Below are positions 24,359-35,759 of a DNA stretch of 64,000 nt, one piece after another. The notes beneath the pieces were generated by a model. The model was not told the DNA's origin. It was given only the letters and a program-made list of their open reading frames with translations, and did no database searches. Numbering within the stretch: position 1 is the first letter of the stretch; each line of letters starts with the position of its first letter. Made by a program: the position numbers and the translations under genes. This DNA comes from Cryptomeria japonica (Eukaryota > Streptophyta > Pinopsida > Cupressales > Cupressaceae), in assembly GCF_030272615.1 (NCBI RefSeq), contig NC_081409.1, forward strand, positions 242,479,924-242,543,923, read 5' to 3'.

Positions 24359-24493
24359 TGTTGGTGTTGGAAATAAGCCACACCCGGACCGACAATGGAC
24401 TGGTCCAAGAGGGGCCAGTAGCTCAGTGGTAGAGCACTCCAGCAGCATATGGAAGGTCCTAGGTTCGAGTCCTAGCTGGTCCATGTCTCAACA
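24359..24493 (+). repeat. TRIM 3' LTR with tRNA-like segment
   Basis: It starts TGTTGG and ends CTCAACA. The A box is at 24419-24429 and the B box GGTTCGAGTCC, a perfect consensus match, at 24462-24472. Confidence 0.92.
24412..24483 (+). other. tRNA-like segment inside TRIM LTR (not a functional tRNA)
   Basis: The 72 nt fold as a cloverleaf. Acceptor stem GGGCCAG/CTGGTCC is seven pairs with one G-U. TA follows. D stem GCTC/GAGC has loop AGTGGTA. T stem CTAGG/CCTAG is five pairs with a seven-base loop TTCGAGT. The anticodon arm is poor: four pairs (TCCA/TGGA) and an eight-base loop without the usual T before the anticodon. I therefore call it tRNA-derived rather than a tRNA gene. No anticodon can be assigned. 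Confidence 0.8.
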
Positions 24494-25380
24494 AGATTTG
24501 TATTAACTACTTGTACATTGTTCTTTTGATTTCGGGTTTAACTGTTGCAGGTTTACCCTCTTATTATGTTTACACTTTTTGATTACTTATGCATAGTTAC
24601 TTTTCATAAAAATAGATTCTTTTACCATAGATTGTACATTGATGTATTGTGGAAATGATAAATGAATAGAACACTCCTTTGTGACATTTATATTTGTTCA
24701 ACAAAATGGAGATTATTCTAGCTTTATATAAATTTGAGTTTTTAAAAAAAAATAATAATATATCCACAAAATTCTTGAAATAAATAATATTAATTTAATT
24801 TTTTTATTTAAAATTCATTTAAATTAAATTAAATTAAATTTAAAATATTTTAATTTATATTTATTAATAATTAAAAATCAATTAAATATTCCTAAATATT
24901 AAAATTGTAATTTATTAAATGTTAATAGTAAAAAATAAAAGTAAAACAACAAAATTATATTTTATTATGCTAATTATCTAATATAGTTAATATCGTGCAA
25001 CTGCAGATTATAGGGCATGAAATCACATTTTAAGCGAGCCTACAAAACCCCTCTCGAATTTCATCGACCGCAAACATTTCTGCCATCCCAAACCCGACAT
25101 TTCTTGTGGCGACGGCCTACAAAACATTTCCGGCAAGGTGTAAGGTTAAATCACCAACGGATTTCCCACCCCACGGCCACTATTGAATGTTTCACCGACG
25201 GATTTCGAAATCACTTTTAAAAACACGATTTTTCTGCGTGTCTTGGGATTTAAACGTGATTTTATCGCGATTTTCACACAAAAAAAGCTCATGAGTTTTT
25301 GCGATTTTAATGGAGATTAAATCGTTTGCCCTACTGACTCGCAATTTTGACGATTTTTTCACGATTTTTTCATCTATGGT

Positions 25381-26030
25381 TTAAGCTACTAAAGGTTATT
25401 CCAGAAATTATATCATATTTCAATTTCCATGTAGATGAATATTCAACATCTCCATTTCTTCTGGGGTTTATGTTAAAATTTTGATCTTGATCCTTACATA
25501 TGTGTGTAACTTCACGGTTAAGCTACTGAAGGTTATTCCAGAAAATACATCATACTTCAATTTCCATATACATGAATGTTCAGCATCTCTATTTCTTCTG
25601 GGTTTATGTTAAAATTTTCATGTTAAAACCTAAAACAGCCTACATTTCCTTTGGCAGGACACTGAGTGCTGGCCCAAGAATCAAAATGGGAAGGCATATT
25701 ACTCAAGGCAGCATCTGGTGACATCGCATTAAGTGGAGTTAGATGGAAATCAATTCAAGTTTAAGCTATTGAAGGTTATTCCAGAAATTAATTTCAATTT
25801 CTATGTACATGAATGTTCAACATCTCCATTTCCTCTGGGGTTTATGTTAAAATTTTCATCTTGATCCTTACATATGTGTATAACTTCATGGTTAAGCTAA
25901 TAAAAGTTATTCCAGAAAATACATCATACTTCAAATTCCATAAACATGAATGTTCAACATCTCTATTTCTTCTGGGGCTTATGTTAAAATTTTCATCTTG
26001 ATCATGACATGTGTGTACTTTCATCATTTT
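25381..26030. repeat. Four copies of a ~135-bp unit in two pairs
   Basis: Units start with TTAAGCTA at 25381, 25518, 25761 and 25892. Each contains GGTTATTCCAGAAA-like, TTCAACATCTCCATTTC-like and TTTATGTTAAAATTTT-like blocks. Copies 1-2 and 3-4 are adjacent pairs separated by about 110 bp, so a tandem pair was itself duplicated. The array lies 40 bp past the 5' splice site of the exon at 26070-26324. Confidence 0.85.
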
Positions 26031-26069
26031 TGAATTAGTAATCCACAAGATGATATTTATGCATTATAC

Positions 26070-26324
26070 CTGAAATTTATCTGAAACCATATGTCGAAGC
26101 CGTTGATAGTACACTGGACCGAGGAATATTTCACAAGCGAGCTCTGTGCCAAGGATGCCACTATATAGGACCTCTGTTCCATGGTAATTAAATCCATAAG
26201 AAGCTAGAACCTGACCATAATCATCAACAGCAGAACCTGAGGCACTATTTTTCTTAGTATGTTCTTGCCCTGTTAACCTTGCAAATGGTGTCGCATCAAC
26301 AAACTTCCCTTGGAGGCTACCACC
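26070..26324 (-). CDS. NRPA2: RNA polymerase I second-largest subunit, internal exon (85 codons)
   Basis: Acceptor TTGGTAG lies before GGSLQGKFVDATPFARL; donor AAATTTCAG|GTATAA is at the low end. Phase is 0 at both ends. The exon encodes the segment with YGFNYHGTEVLYSGILGTELACEIF in its second half, then GPVYYQRLRHMVSDKFQ. This is the strongly conserved region of RPB2-like subunits next to the hybrid-binding and wall domains. The preceding exon (55550-55762) ends ...LLESIAAK, so the junction K|GGSL is as expected for the family. The next exon starts VRSMGPVN. No damage is seen. Confidence 0.95.
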
Positions 26325-27227
26325 CTACCAAGTAAAATAAACTTTAATCAGAAATCAATGCAAGAGTAATGAAAAATAAATTTAAAGGTGCATGCAATAT
26401 TTTCTAACAAAAAAAGTTATAATGTCTAATAATACTTTATCTGGAAATGATTAGTGTCATTGGTCATAAAATAATTAATAAGAGCTGAGACCAGACCAAA
26501 TTTCCAGAATAGAAAACAAATATTTGCTCTATCTAACATTTACATGTAACAATATACCAAAATATCTGTTTTACATGTCTAAAGAAAAATAATATTTCTA
26601 CTTGCCATATATTGGGTCAGCTAGCATTTGATATAGCACATGACAGCATGTATGAGGTGCAACAGACTAGCATTATAGGAAAAAAAAAACCCATTGAATG
26701 GTCAAGAAACCAACAGATGGCTACAGGTCCTAGAAGAACACTCGTGCTTACTAGTTTTGTGGTAAAAGAGCCCTACTTACCACAACATAAGCCTATACTA
26801 GGAACACAACCAAACGAGACTGCTTCAAGGCAACTTTTTGGCACCCATGCGCTCTTTCAATATGTATAGATATATCATAGAAATTCTCACCCAAATTCAT
26901 TATTCACGTAAGATGCCTCCTCTGTCTTGATTGAGGCCTTTTAAGATTCGAACCACAATTGTCTGGCAGCTACAGATAAGGAAAATTAAACCAAATTGTG
27001 GTGATTTGATTTAGGGACAATTCTTGGCAATTCTAAGAATGATAAGAACCATGGAATGGTGGCAAATTGTGAAAAAATAAAATTCCGACAAAACTACCTA
27101 TCATATTAATCATATGAAAATTAACAATGAGCAGTTTTAGCCAACTACAGTTGCTCCACATATACAGCATACTACTGCTGCATAAAGATCCCTCTAGCAA
27201 TTTTTTGCTATGTTCCACCAAGTTTCT

Positions 27228-27253
27228 GGGATGGGATGGGATGGGATGGGATG
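27228..27253 (+). repeat. (GGGAT)n microsatellite with G-quadruplex potential
   Basis: Five consecutive GGGAT units followed by GG. Four or more G triplets separated by AT satisfy the usual G-quadruplex pattern on the plus strand, the template strand for NRPA2. Confidence 0.8.
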
Positions 27254-28697
27254 GAAGGGGATGGAGGGATGCATGTTGAGGACAATTTTTTGAGGTCATT
27301 TTAGGGAATGATAGAGGGCAGCAAAGGGAGCATTTATAAAAAATATAGGGAAATTTCAAATATTCGTATGGTAACATTGACATGGCATTCATCATATACA
27401 TTATAGATCCCTAATACATAACATTAGAGTTAAATCGAGAGTTCACATGAGACTTCAGTTTCAATAGTCTTCAGTTTTATTTCCAAGCCATAAATTACAG
27501 TTTTTCAAAAGTTGGTTGGTAACAATTTGGACTCCACTTATGTAATATACCTCAAAATTTTCTAGCTCTTCAGTTACTCAGTATAAAATTTCCGCTCTCA
27601 AAATTCATTTTTACATTTTAAAAATTCAGATCAAACCAGAGCCGTTAAGTTTATGTATATTGGCATATTTCTTATTCTAGGTCACAATTTCAGTATAAGC
27701 ATCTTTAAAAAATTTAAATCAGAATTTTCACAACCATATAAAGATGAACCCCAAAATGTTCAAAATGGGGAACAACCATTTTGGTAAAATATGCTGCAAA
27801 TATACATTCATTTAAGCAAGCATTGATATCCATTTTGTGATCAACAGAGAATTATAAAAAGATTCGCCTAGGACAAATTGAACATCAAGTACAGTGGGTA
27901 GGCCGAAAAAGACTGACAAAAAAACATAAGCTTTGTCAATAAATATAAAATGAATCTCACTGAATGGAATTGTGACAGATAATTCAAATTACTACTTGTT
28001 CAAAGCTTAATTCTGCTTAGAAATTTCATTAGCTTATTGAAAAATTTAAAAAGTTTTAAACAAATCATGTCCTTTTTCAAGGGAAATGTAATGACAGTTC
28101 GAGAACTAAACGCTGAGAGGACATCTATTAGATGGTACTCTGGATATTTTCAGAGCTGTCATCACTTAACATAAGGTTTTTGAGGGTTGATCATTTCAAT
28201 TAAAACATGGTAGAGTATTTCAATGTAGAAATGAAGCCTTGCAATCCCTAATATTTGATCTTAGATGGAAGATTTTGTAAACTTTAAAATTTTAACTTAC
28301 AAAACTACAAACTATACTTCTGGTTTATTGTGAAAAATTAATAGAGCATGATATTTTAATATTTTTTTTTAATAACAAGATACCGATTACCAAGAGGTTC
28401 CTCTCCTTAAATAGAGAATGCGGAAATTAACCTTGCAACAAGATAAACATGGCATGACTCTCCCAAAACTAATAATAGCAAACTAAAAATACAAAAAAAA
28501 AACACTTGCCATTAAGGTGACCTTATTACAACTCTAAGCCTTATCTTCTGATAATCATAAAGCTCCATCAAGTTGTTTCATAACCTTAATAAGAGTATGA
28601 CTCCCAAGCTAACTAGGCAACCATCCATTTTGAGCTTTATCTGCATAGCCTTCTTACCTATATTCAAAGTGTGGAATTCTTGAAATATGTGCAATTC

Positions 28698-28870
28698 TGT
28701 AATGTCCCCATTTTTAAGGTGACAATTAATTAAATTGATTTTTATTAAGTTGTCCAAAAACATTTAAAATATTCAAATGATGAGATAATATTAATTAATT
28801 TAATCAAATAATAATAAGTGATATATTATTATTATTATTATTATTATTTTATGTATGCTTCTACCAGAGG
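28698..28870 (+). repeat. 5' LTR of element F, first part
   Basis: Matches 39163-39330 including ATGTCCCC, the AAGGTGAC block and the following AT-rich run. It contains an (ATT)n microsatellite at 28824-28847. The right boundary is approximate because an insertion follows. 28871-29499 has no recognised gene. Confidence 0.7.
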
Positions 28871-30044
28871 GTGTAGAACCCTATATTAACTCAGAAAAGA
28901 TCAGTACATCCATCAAGCTAGGAACAGAATCCCTTTGGCCAATGCATTGGCTCTCTCAAGCTGAGAGGCAGAACCAAATTGCCCTATAGGCTAACATAGC
29001 TGTCGAATACAGTCATGTTGAAATTATTCAGACCAACTCTTACAAGCTTCAATGCATCTTCCTTCTTTTGCTTCTTTGCCAATGCCTCAACAGCAAAACT
29101 GCCTTGCCACCTTGTACTCCAGGCTAGATACCTACACTTCATTGATCTGGCCTTGAACAACAACACTTTTCATTGCAGGCAAAGATAGTCCTTTGTGATC
29201 AAAGACAACCTTCCGGTCTGATCTTCTAAGTCCTCCTTGTTGCAAACACATATTACACCGAAAAAACACCATAATGAATATATAGCTCTCAATCTGCCTA
29301 CCAATTATGTGTGGATCTCGGCAACCACCAAAGCGGTTCTGGTAGAATTGTGCACCTTGATCTTGGACTGGGGAGGTGTGATAGATCTTTTGAAGTCCAT
29401 GCCTTGTCCTTCCCAACCCATGCTATGCTCTGTCACTTATCCAACCCCTCTTCTAGCATGTAACACATGTTTTGACATTCCGCGCCTATTAATCTTTTGA
29501 CCTACGGCCATATATCTGTCTCGTTGGAGATGGGCATCCTGATCCCCGCCTTTTTTCCAAGGTTAGCAAGTGTATCAACAACTTTATTAGCCTCGTGATA
29601 AGTGTGGGTAAAGGTATAATTCCCCATATTAGTTGGCCATAGACCCATGTTTGACAGTGTTTATAACTATTTGAGAGTCTCCCTCGAAGTCCACATTTGT
29701 CAACCCATCATCAATACACACCTTAACACCACAAGCTAGTGCACATAGTTCTGCCTCGTTGTTGGTGGCATTACCAATATGACCAAACTAGTACCGTACA
29801 CATTTGCCCTCATGGTTCCTAAGAATCCATCCAAACCTAGCTGGCCCAGGGTTAAATTTGGCAGCCCCGTCAAATTCAACTTATACCTCCCCTTCGAGGG
29901 CACCACCCATCTAGCATTCTTTCTACAACAAGCTTTACTTCTAATATCTATTTGGGGATTTTTTTGAGAGTAACACCTTATCTGTATCATTCTATCCCAT
30001 TTTGAGATATACTCAATTCTTCTTCTATAAACTTTTATGTTAAC

Positions 30045-30177
30045 TGTTGATTTTATGGTAGTGCTTGTTAACCATAGGCAAACATCAAATCTGTTGCCTT
30101 CCCAACCATAGACAATAAGCTCTTATCATCATCCCCGAGCACACTACATGACCTTCATGTTATTGAATTCATATCCA
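30045..30177 (-). repeat. Truncated 3' LTR of element E
   Basis: Repeats 31808-31940. The junction at 30177 shows that the first part of this LTR, probably with neighbouring internal sequence, has been deleted. Confidence 0.78.
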
Positions 30178-31796
30178 CCAAACTTCTCCCAGAGAAGAAT
30201 GAATATCCACCATGCCTACTCGCAGAGGGTGGAACGAGGGCTTTAACCTCAGACTTCTCCCAGAGAAGAATGCATCAACAAGGGATTGCACCTCGAACTT
30301 CTCCCTCACAAAGAAGAACTCATTAACAAGGGCTTTCACCTCAAATTTCTCCATCACAGAGAAAAATGCATTAACCAAATCTTCATGATGACGTGGCTCC
30401 CTCTAAAGCTGGAATGTCAAGCTCCCTCTGAAGCTGAAATGTCAAGCTCCCTCTAAAGCAGATATCAACCTTCTGATCTCTTCGTCCAAGGTTACTTCTG
30501 ACGATATGTCAGACTCCCTTTGAATGTTGATTCTTCCTCCGCGAAGAAATGCAAGCAATCTTCCTTCCTTGAATGCAATCTTTGATTCGTCCGAGAAGCA
30601 TTTCAGAGAGAGATAATTATAGTCAGGGGAAATGTCAATACATGATTCACTATTCAATGATGTAGCATTATTCAAACATAAAGAGTACTTATCTTTTATA
30701 ATTTTGCTCAGCAATGGAATTTCCATTCACTTGGATTGATCACACCGAAGCACCTAGTGATGATCTGATGGTTGTGTGGCCTTTGGCCCTCGGCATCATT
30801 CATCATCTGTCCACAATATCTGCTCCGAGCATAGCTTAAGCATCATTTGAAGAATTGCCTTTCATACCATCCACAGCAAAGTGATAGACCAATCACATAA
30901 ATGCGACAGAAATCCACTTGTAGCAAGGTGTGCCAGAATGTTAAGCTACAGTGCCCATCCTAGGACAAACTTCAGATGATCTTCAAGAGCGACATAAGTA
31001 AGAAATCAAATAACTGGACCTTTAGTTGCAATATCATTTGATGCCTATGCAGGCTTCAGCGAAACGAATGCTTCATGTGACTCTCGAAGCTTCTAGGATG
31101 ATGTGAGAGTTGTTGCAAGGCGTTATTGCATGGAGGCCTTCTCCACCATTCCTGATCGTTAGGTGCCTTCATTCGCTTTCGTCCCCATACGCACACATTT
31201 CACATTTGTGTACAGCTTAATGTGGTCATCACAAAACTCGCCACTATGTTGCTGCTCGATCTCAACCTTCCATTATACTGAGCAGTCGATAGCATGGGTA
31301 CTGACTCGCGTCGCTTCGTTGAATCCTCAGAATGCTTGCTGCCACCTTGTCCATGTCTCTAGCCACGAGCGTCGTGAAGCGAGCGAATTCCGTCACTTTC
31401 ATTTGCTAGTAAAATGTTACGATCGCCGGAGAGAATCCTCCACAACATGTGCTCCTCCCCAAATGAAGAATTTGAATATAGAATGTTAAAACGGACAGAG
31501 ATGTCCATAGCGACTCCACTTACCATCAGCATTTCGATACCAGGCTTGGCGACTTTCAATGCCAAGGCATCGAATTGAATGTCATTGAGCACTAACGACG
31601 GATCTATGGTGATCATTGACACCTCAACGGTCATTACTCGCCGCAGAGCATATGTGATGCTCACGACTAAGCTGAGAGGCTCGGTAATCGACTTTTGCCT
31701 GCACTTAGATTTCTCAGTCTGCAAATTACTTTGATTGAACTCCCTCAAAAGCACAAGATCTACCTTCAAGAGGTTAGGCTCTATAGAAGGAACCCA

Positions 31797-31807
31797 CTCT
31801 GATACCA
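31797..31807 (-). promoter_or_regulatory. Primer-binding site of element E
   Basis: Minus strand TGGTATCAGAG directly after the LTR end, the initiator tRNA-Met type. Confidence 0.8.
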
Positions 31808-32246
31808 TGTTGATTTTATGGTAGTGCTCGTTAACCATAGGCAAACATCAGATCTTTTGCCTTCCCAACCATAGACGATAAGCTCTTATCGTCACCCCCG
31901 AGCACACTACATGACCTTCATGCTATTGAATTCATATCTATTGATGCAATCATGACCTTGCATATATATGAATCAATACCTCCTAATAGACCTCAAGTCG
32001 GCCATATACTTTTGGCGCCAACGATAGGGTCAGACCTATATATTACAAGTTACATATGAGTCTTCCTTAGTTGCAAGTTACATTTAACTTAATCACAAGT
32101 TACACATAAGTGGTTCGCCCAAATAGGGCCTGCCCCAAATTAGAATCATACAACTAAGACATCCAAATGCCAAGGCAGACAGGCCACTTGGCATTTTGTG
32201 CACTAGGTCGGCCCTAGAAGGGATCCGACCTAGCTACACAACAACA
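31808..32246 (-). repeat. 5' LTR of element E
   Basis: Minus strand, starts TGTTGTTGTGTAGC at 32246 and ends ATAAAATCAACA at 31808. The distal 133 bp (31808-31940) are about 93% identical to 30045-30177. Confidence 0.78.
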
Positions 32247-33344
32247 TTAACAACTTCACAAATGCCATATATGATCTTTTTCCATAATTGTTTTGCAGTC
32301 ATCTCCACGTTGTTGAAGATTCGTCTATTCGTCTCTTTCCACACATGTCAGACCACAAGTGAGGGAGCCACAATCCAAATATCGTTCCATAATGATTTTT
32401 TGCTCTGTATTGGCCAACTCATTAAGAAGCTAAACAGTGAATCATTCCTTGCCGTACTCCAGTTCAGATCATGGACTAATGCATTCCAACATACCTCTGC
32501 ATATGGACACCTCAACAGCAAATGGTTCGAAATTTCCTCATCCTTCATGCACAAGGAGCACACTCGAACCAATGAATCCATATTTACTTAGTCTATCACC
32601 TGTCAGTATACAACCATGAAGAGACATTCAAAGGAAGGATCGAGCACGTGGGCTCACACGACTGTCCCAACATAGCCTAGTAGGCCAGTCCCTCTGCTCC
32701 ATCTGCTCACCTTGAACCATGTAGCCCAATCTTGCCGTATAGCCCCCAGCCTTAGCTGCACACCAAATAACCACATCCTCGTTGTCACTTAGGGCCACAT
32801 TCCTAGTTTTTAGTTCATTGTTGAGGATCTCCACCTCATCATCCTCAAGACCAAGTTGACTTAATCCATCTTACCATGCCAATTTCATCTTTGGCATTCA
32901 ATACATAATCAACTACAAACTCACGATGTACCCCTTCAATGACCTAAAGCCGGTCCTTGTTCCTTACCAACTCTTGTAGCGCCTTATGCCCATTCTAGGT
33001 ATCACGCCAAAACCTGGCCTTTCTCCCATTGCCTAACTTCCAAGACAAGTGATCGGTAATTATGTGCCAAATTTTGGCCTTTCGATGATTTGTTGTTCCC
33101 TGTACAAGGCATGAGATTTCCTTTATACCAGCCAAAGCTTCTCGGAGGACAATACTTAATGAGATATCATTCCTGAATTGTATTTGGTAAGCATAGGAGC
33201 TTTTGTAGAGAGTCAATGGTTGACATTCAATACACAAATTGCATCGAATACATAAGGGCTAAATCTGGATAACTACTCTTGAGGCATAAGAGCTTGAGTC
33301 TCCCTATTTGGCAACTAGCATTGGAATCAAGTTGAAATTATAGG

Positions 33345-33736
33345 AAGGGGATTCCCAAAATTCACAACATATCAAAGTTATAAGGCTATGGGTGCTTGTG
33401 CTTTGGAATACAAGCTGTGTATGTGATATGATCCATCAAACAGGATTGTGGACCAAAGAAACAATATGTTATTCATGTTACAGTCCCATTGTATGAATTC
33501 ATGAGTTGAGGCTCTAAATGTTATTCTGTTATAGACAATCACACATATTTGTTGTTGACTATGTATATCAAAATGATTTCATAAATGGTAGGCTTTGATT
33601 ATGTTGTAAGCTTATATTTTGAATTACTTGTATTTCACTCAATTGATATCTTAAGCTGGAAATTAGTCTATAAATTGCAGAATTATATATTGGGAATCTT
33701 CTTTGCATACCTGGTATATTACAATGGTAACAAAAC
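33345..33736 (+). repeat. 5' LTR of element F, last part, and primer-like site
   Basis: 33345-33723 matches 40465-40838 at roughly 88% (shared CCCAAAATTCACAACATAT, GTATGAATTCATGAGTTGAG and TATCTTAAGCTGGAAATTAG blocks). The LTR ends TATATTACA at 33723. TGGTAACAAAAC (33725-33736) matches the initiator-Met primer site at 9 of 12 positions, two of the three differences being G-to-A. Confidence 0.65.
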
Positions 33737-34201
33737 CAGAATTCAGCCAACTTGTGGGGTGCTTAGGTTGATTACAGGAATGGAATGAAAGGACAATGAA
33801 ATCACGACCTCTAAAATCGCTAGACAGTATAAAGAATATCAAAAGTATAAGAATCTACTAACATTTCAACAATATCTACATTTGACAGGAAACATTATAC
33901 TCATGATTGAGGAGACTATCAGAGTTTTTGACGAATACTAAGGTGAACCTTAGGATGTCAAAGCCACTGAATCTTTTGACAAGTACTACGTAAAGAAAAG
34001 GAAAGAAGAAATGAAGTCTGAATCAGAATCTCAATCAAAGTCAAAACAAGGTCAAATTGTGTCTGTTGCCGGGAATAATCATTATGTTATGTTGTCATAT
34101 TATGTTTATGTTGTCGTCGTTAATAATGAGTTACAGCAGTCAGTTAGTTAGCCGTCCCGAAGGGCAATTGGACGCGATGGTTGGTCGCACCCCTTCGGCT
34201 A

Positions 34202-35497
34202 TTATATATTGCATACCTTCCCTTCGTCGGTCTTGCTCGGACCTCCCTTCATAACCTTCAGCTCTTTCATCATCCTCAGCATGTCCTTCTGTAGGGCTTG
34301 CACCTTTTTGCCCAACTCGTCGTCGTTGTTGCTTCCCTCGGAAGAGTCATCATCCTCGGACGAGCTATCCTTCTTCTTTTTCTTCTCGGATGTCTTGGTC
34401 TCGCTCTCAAGATCCATTGCTCTATTATATGCATCTTCGTACGAGGTTGGTGGAACAATTTTCATCTTCTTCCAAATGGAGTGTTTCAATCCCTCCACAA
34501 ACCATCTCTTTTTCAACCCATCCACTGGTTGACTCTCCATTTTCCCCAACAGTTCCTTGAGCCGCCGACCATAGGCTCGGACAGTCTCATTCTTGTTTTG
34601 CTTTGTGCCATAGATTTCGGCTACTATTTCATTGTCGTCTCTGAGGAGGCGGAACTCTATCCCGAACTCCTCCTTCAGGTCGGGCCATGTGCCAACTTTG
34701 GCCTTATCCATATCTAAGTACAAGTCGATGGCCACTCCCCTTAAGGTTGCTGGAAATTGTGTTACCCATTCGTCCTGGTCAGTAACACTGTTTGCTGACC
34801 ATATGGTTTCGCAAGTGCGGCAATGGCGGACGGGATCTTCCTTCCCGTCGCCGTTGAACTTCGGCAGCTTCTGCTTACTTGCCATCCCACCATTGGGTCT
34901 CGCTCCTCTGGTGCCTTGTGTGCTTGTACCTGGTGATCCTCCACCTCCGCCTCCTGCACCTGACCCTCCACTCATGGGTCCTCCGGAGAAGGTTGTTGAC
35001 CCCGAACCGAACAAATTGCCTCCCGTACAATACCCTTGTGCTCCCTTGGCACCGTCGGCCGTACCGTCACCTTCGGTCTTCTCCCTCCGGTTGTCCTCCG
35101 AAATGGACAAGTTCTTTAGTAGGTCTCTGGTAGCGTCAATCAGGTTTAGACTTCGCCTTGTTTGTTCCACCAACTCTTCGCGACTTCTTACCCTACAGTG
35201 GTATTTTGGCAAACTGTACAGTTCTCCTTTGGCACCCTCTGTGACTCCTAGGCTCCCTTCGGGCAACCCTACGACAGTGTAGAGAGTGTAATTCTCTCCG
35301 TCTATCTCTGCCTCCGCAACCTCCGTGACACCTCCTAGGTTCCCTTCGAGCAACCCCTCGGTCGGTCGTCCCTTGGCAAGCTGACTTAGCCTACGCCTTC
35401 GTTCTATTTGTTGTCTGAGATTCAACGCTCTTTGTGCCACTTCCCATTCGTCACTTTGTATCTTTTTATTTTTGTTCTTATTTAGTATATTTGGCAT
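34202..35497 (-). pseudogene. Gypsy gag, truncated before the zinc knuckle
   Basis: Open frame of 431 codons. The N-terminal third is charged (RALNLRQQIERRRRLSQLAK). A glycine-rich linker follows (about residues 165-200), then the gag core from about residue 208: QKLPKFNGDGKEDPVRHCRT, WVTQFPATLRGVAIDLYLD, FRLLRDDNEIVAEIYGTKQN and VRAYGRRLKELLGK, typical of plant Ty3/gypsy gag. The C-terminus is a Lys/Ser/Asp-rich stretch and a helix, and it stops at ...EGKVCNI where a zinc knuckle would be expected. It is intact over its length but lacks any protease or pol, so it could at most supply a partial capsid protein. Confidence 0.85.
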
Positions 35498-35759
35498 AAA
35501 TCACTTCCGTACATAGCAAGCACACACCATGTACACAAAAAAAACATTTTTTATTATTTTGCCTTTCGGCCACGATTTATATCAACAGTGTGTCGGGATT
35601 ATTACAGGGTTCAATTTCCCCTTCGCCTCTTGCCATCACACTCTGCGTCCCACGACGATTGTTCCATTTGCGCGTCGTCGGCCTATGGGTTAATCTCACC
35701 GACGGGTAGGCCCATTGTGTCTATACTCCATCCCCTCCTTCCTTTCTCGAGTATGTCTA

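Larger units (their letters stand above)
24160..24493 (+). mobile_element. TRIM (miniature LTR retrotransposon) with tRNA-like LTRs
   Basis: The structure is complete in 334 bp. A 135-bp LTR (24160-24294) starts TGTTGG and ends CTCAACA; the primer site TGGTATCAGAGC comes next (24295-24306), then a short non-coding middle, then a purine tract AAGGGAGGG (24350-24358) and a second 135-bp LTR (24359-24493). The LTRs differ at about five positions. A perfect 5-bp target duplication AGATT flanks it (24155-24159 and 24494-24498). It has no coding capacity, so it must have been moved by enzymes of another element. Each LTR contains a 72-nt tRNA-like segment with pol III A and B boxes. There is no run of four T in the whole element. 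Confidence 0.93.
10103..26069 (-). other. NRPA2: NRPA2 last intron, 15,967 bp
   Basis: It runs from donor CAG|GTATAA (at 26069) to acceptor AATAG (at 10103). It contains LTR-like unit C, a gypsy pol, the TRIM and a four-copy repeat. 10103-11675 has no gene. A stretch at about 11166-11380 is rich in GACTC/GAGTC words, of the kind that recurs near 41500 and 49360, probably an old DNA-element remnant. 24494-25380 is AT-rich with nothing recognised. Confidence 0.85.
30045..32246 (-). mobile_element. Small LTR element E inserted in the LINE
   Basis: It is flanked by the perfect 5-bp target duplication TTAAC (30040-30044 and 32247-32251), with termini TGTTG and CAACA. On the minus strand, 5' LTR 31808-32246 (439 bp) ends ATCAACA and is followed by primer site TGGTATCAGAG (31797-31807). 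The last 133 bp of that LTR recur at 30045-30177 as a truncated 3' LTR that lacks about 306 bp of its start. The 1.6-kb inside shows no gag or pol. Frames at 31359-31844 and 30442-30726 are unrecognised. It is a non-autonomous or internally deleted copia-like element. Confidence 0.8.
29500..33240 (-). pseudogene. L1-type LINE remnant, 3' part, split by element E
   Basis: Minus strand, upper segment 32252-33240: the post-RT region with IWHIITDHLSWKLGNGRKARFW and ARLGYMVQG, then a zinc-finger (zf-RVT) motif VCSLCMKDEEISNHLLLRCP near 32490-32570. Lower segment 29500-30039: an RNase H of the kind found at plant LINE C-termini, with RWVVPSKGRYKLN followed by an FDGA-like motif after a one-base slip, NNEAEL and EGDSQIVIN, carrying the three acidic residues. 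Stops and frameshifts are frequent. The RT core itself is missing, so this is a 5'-truncated or eroded copy. Its ends are not defined. Confidence 0.8.

Noticed and set aside
24213-24483. Two tRNA genes in tandem
   Set aside because: The anticodon loop is eight bases with a weak stem, and both copies sit at the same place in the paired LTRs of a TRIM with target duplication.
26612-26869. 85-codon frame, plus strand
   Set aside because: Antisense to the host gene in an intron, of biased composition, with no motif or repeat partner.
31359-31844. 161-codon frame, minus strand
   Set aside because: It spans the primer site and LTR edge of element E, so it cannot be a real element gene in this form. 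No domain is recognised.
31942-32243. Separate 300-bp solo LTR next to element E
   Set aside because: It has no target duplication of its own. Treating it as the first part of E's 5' LTR gives the perfect TTAAC duplication for the whole unit.
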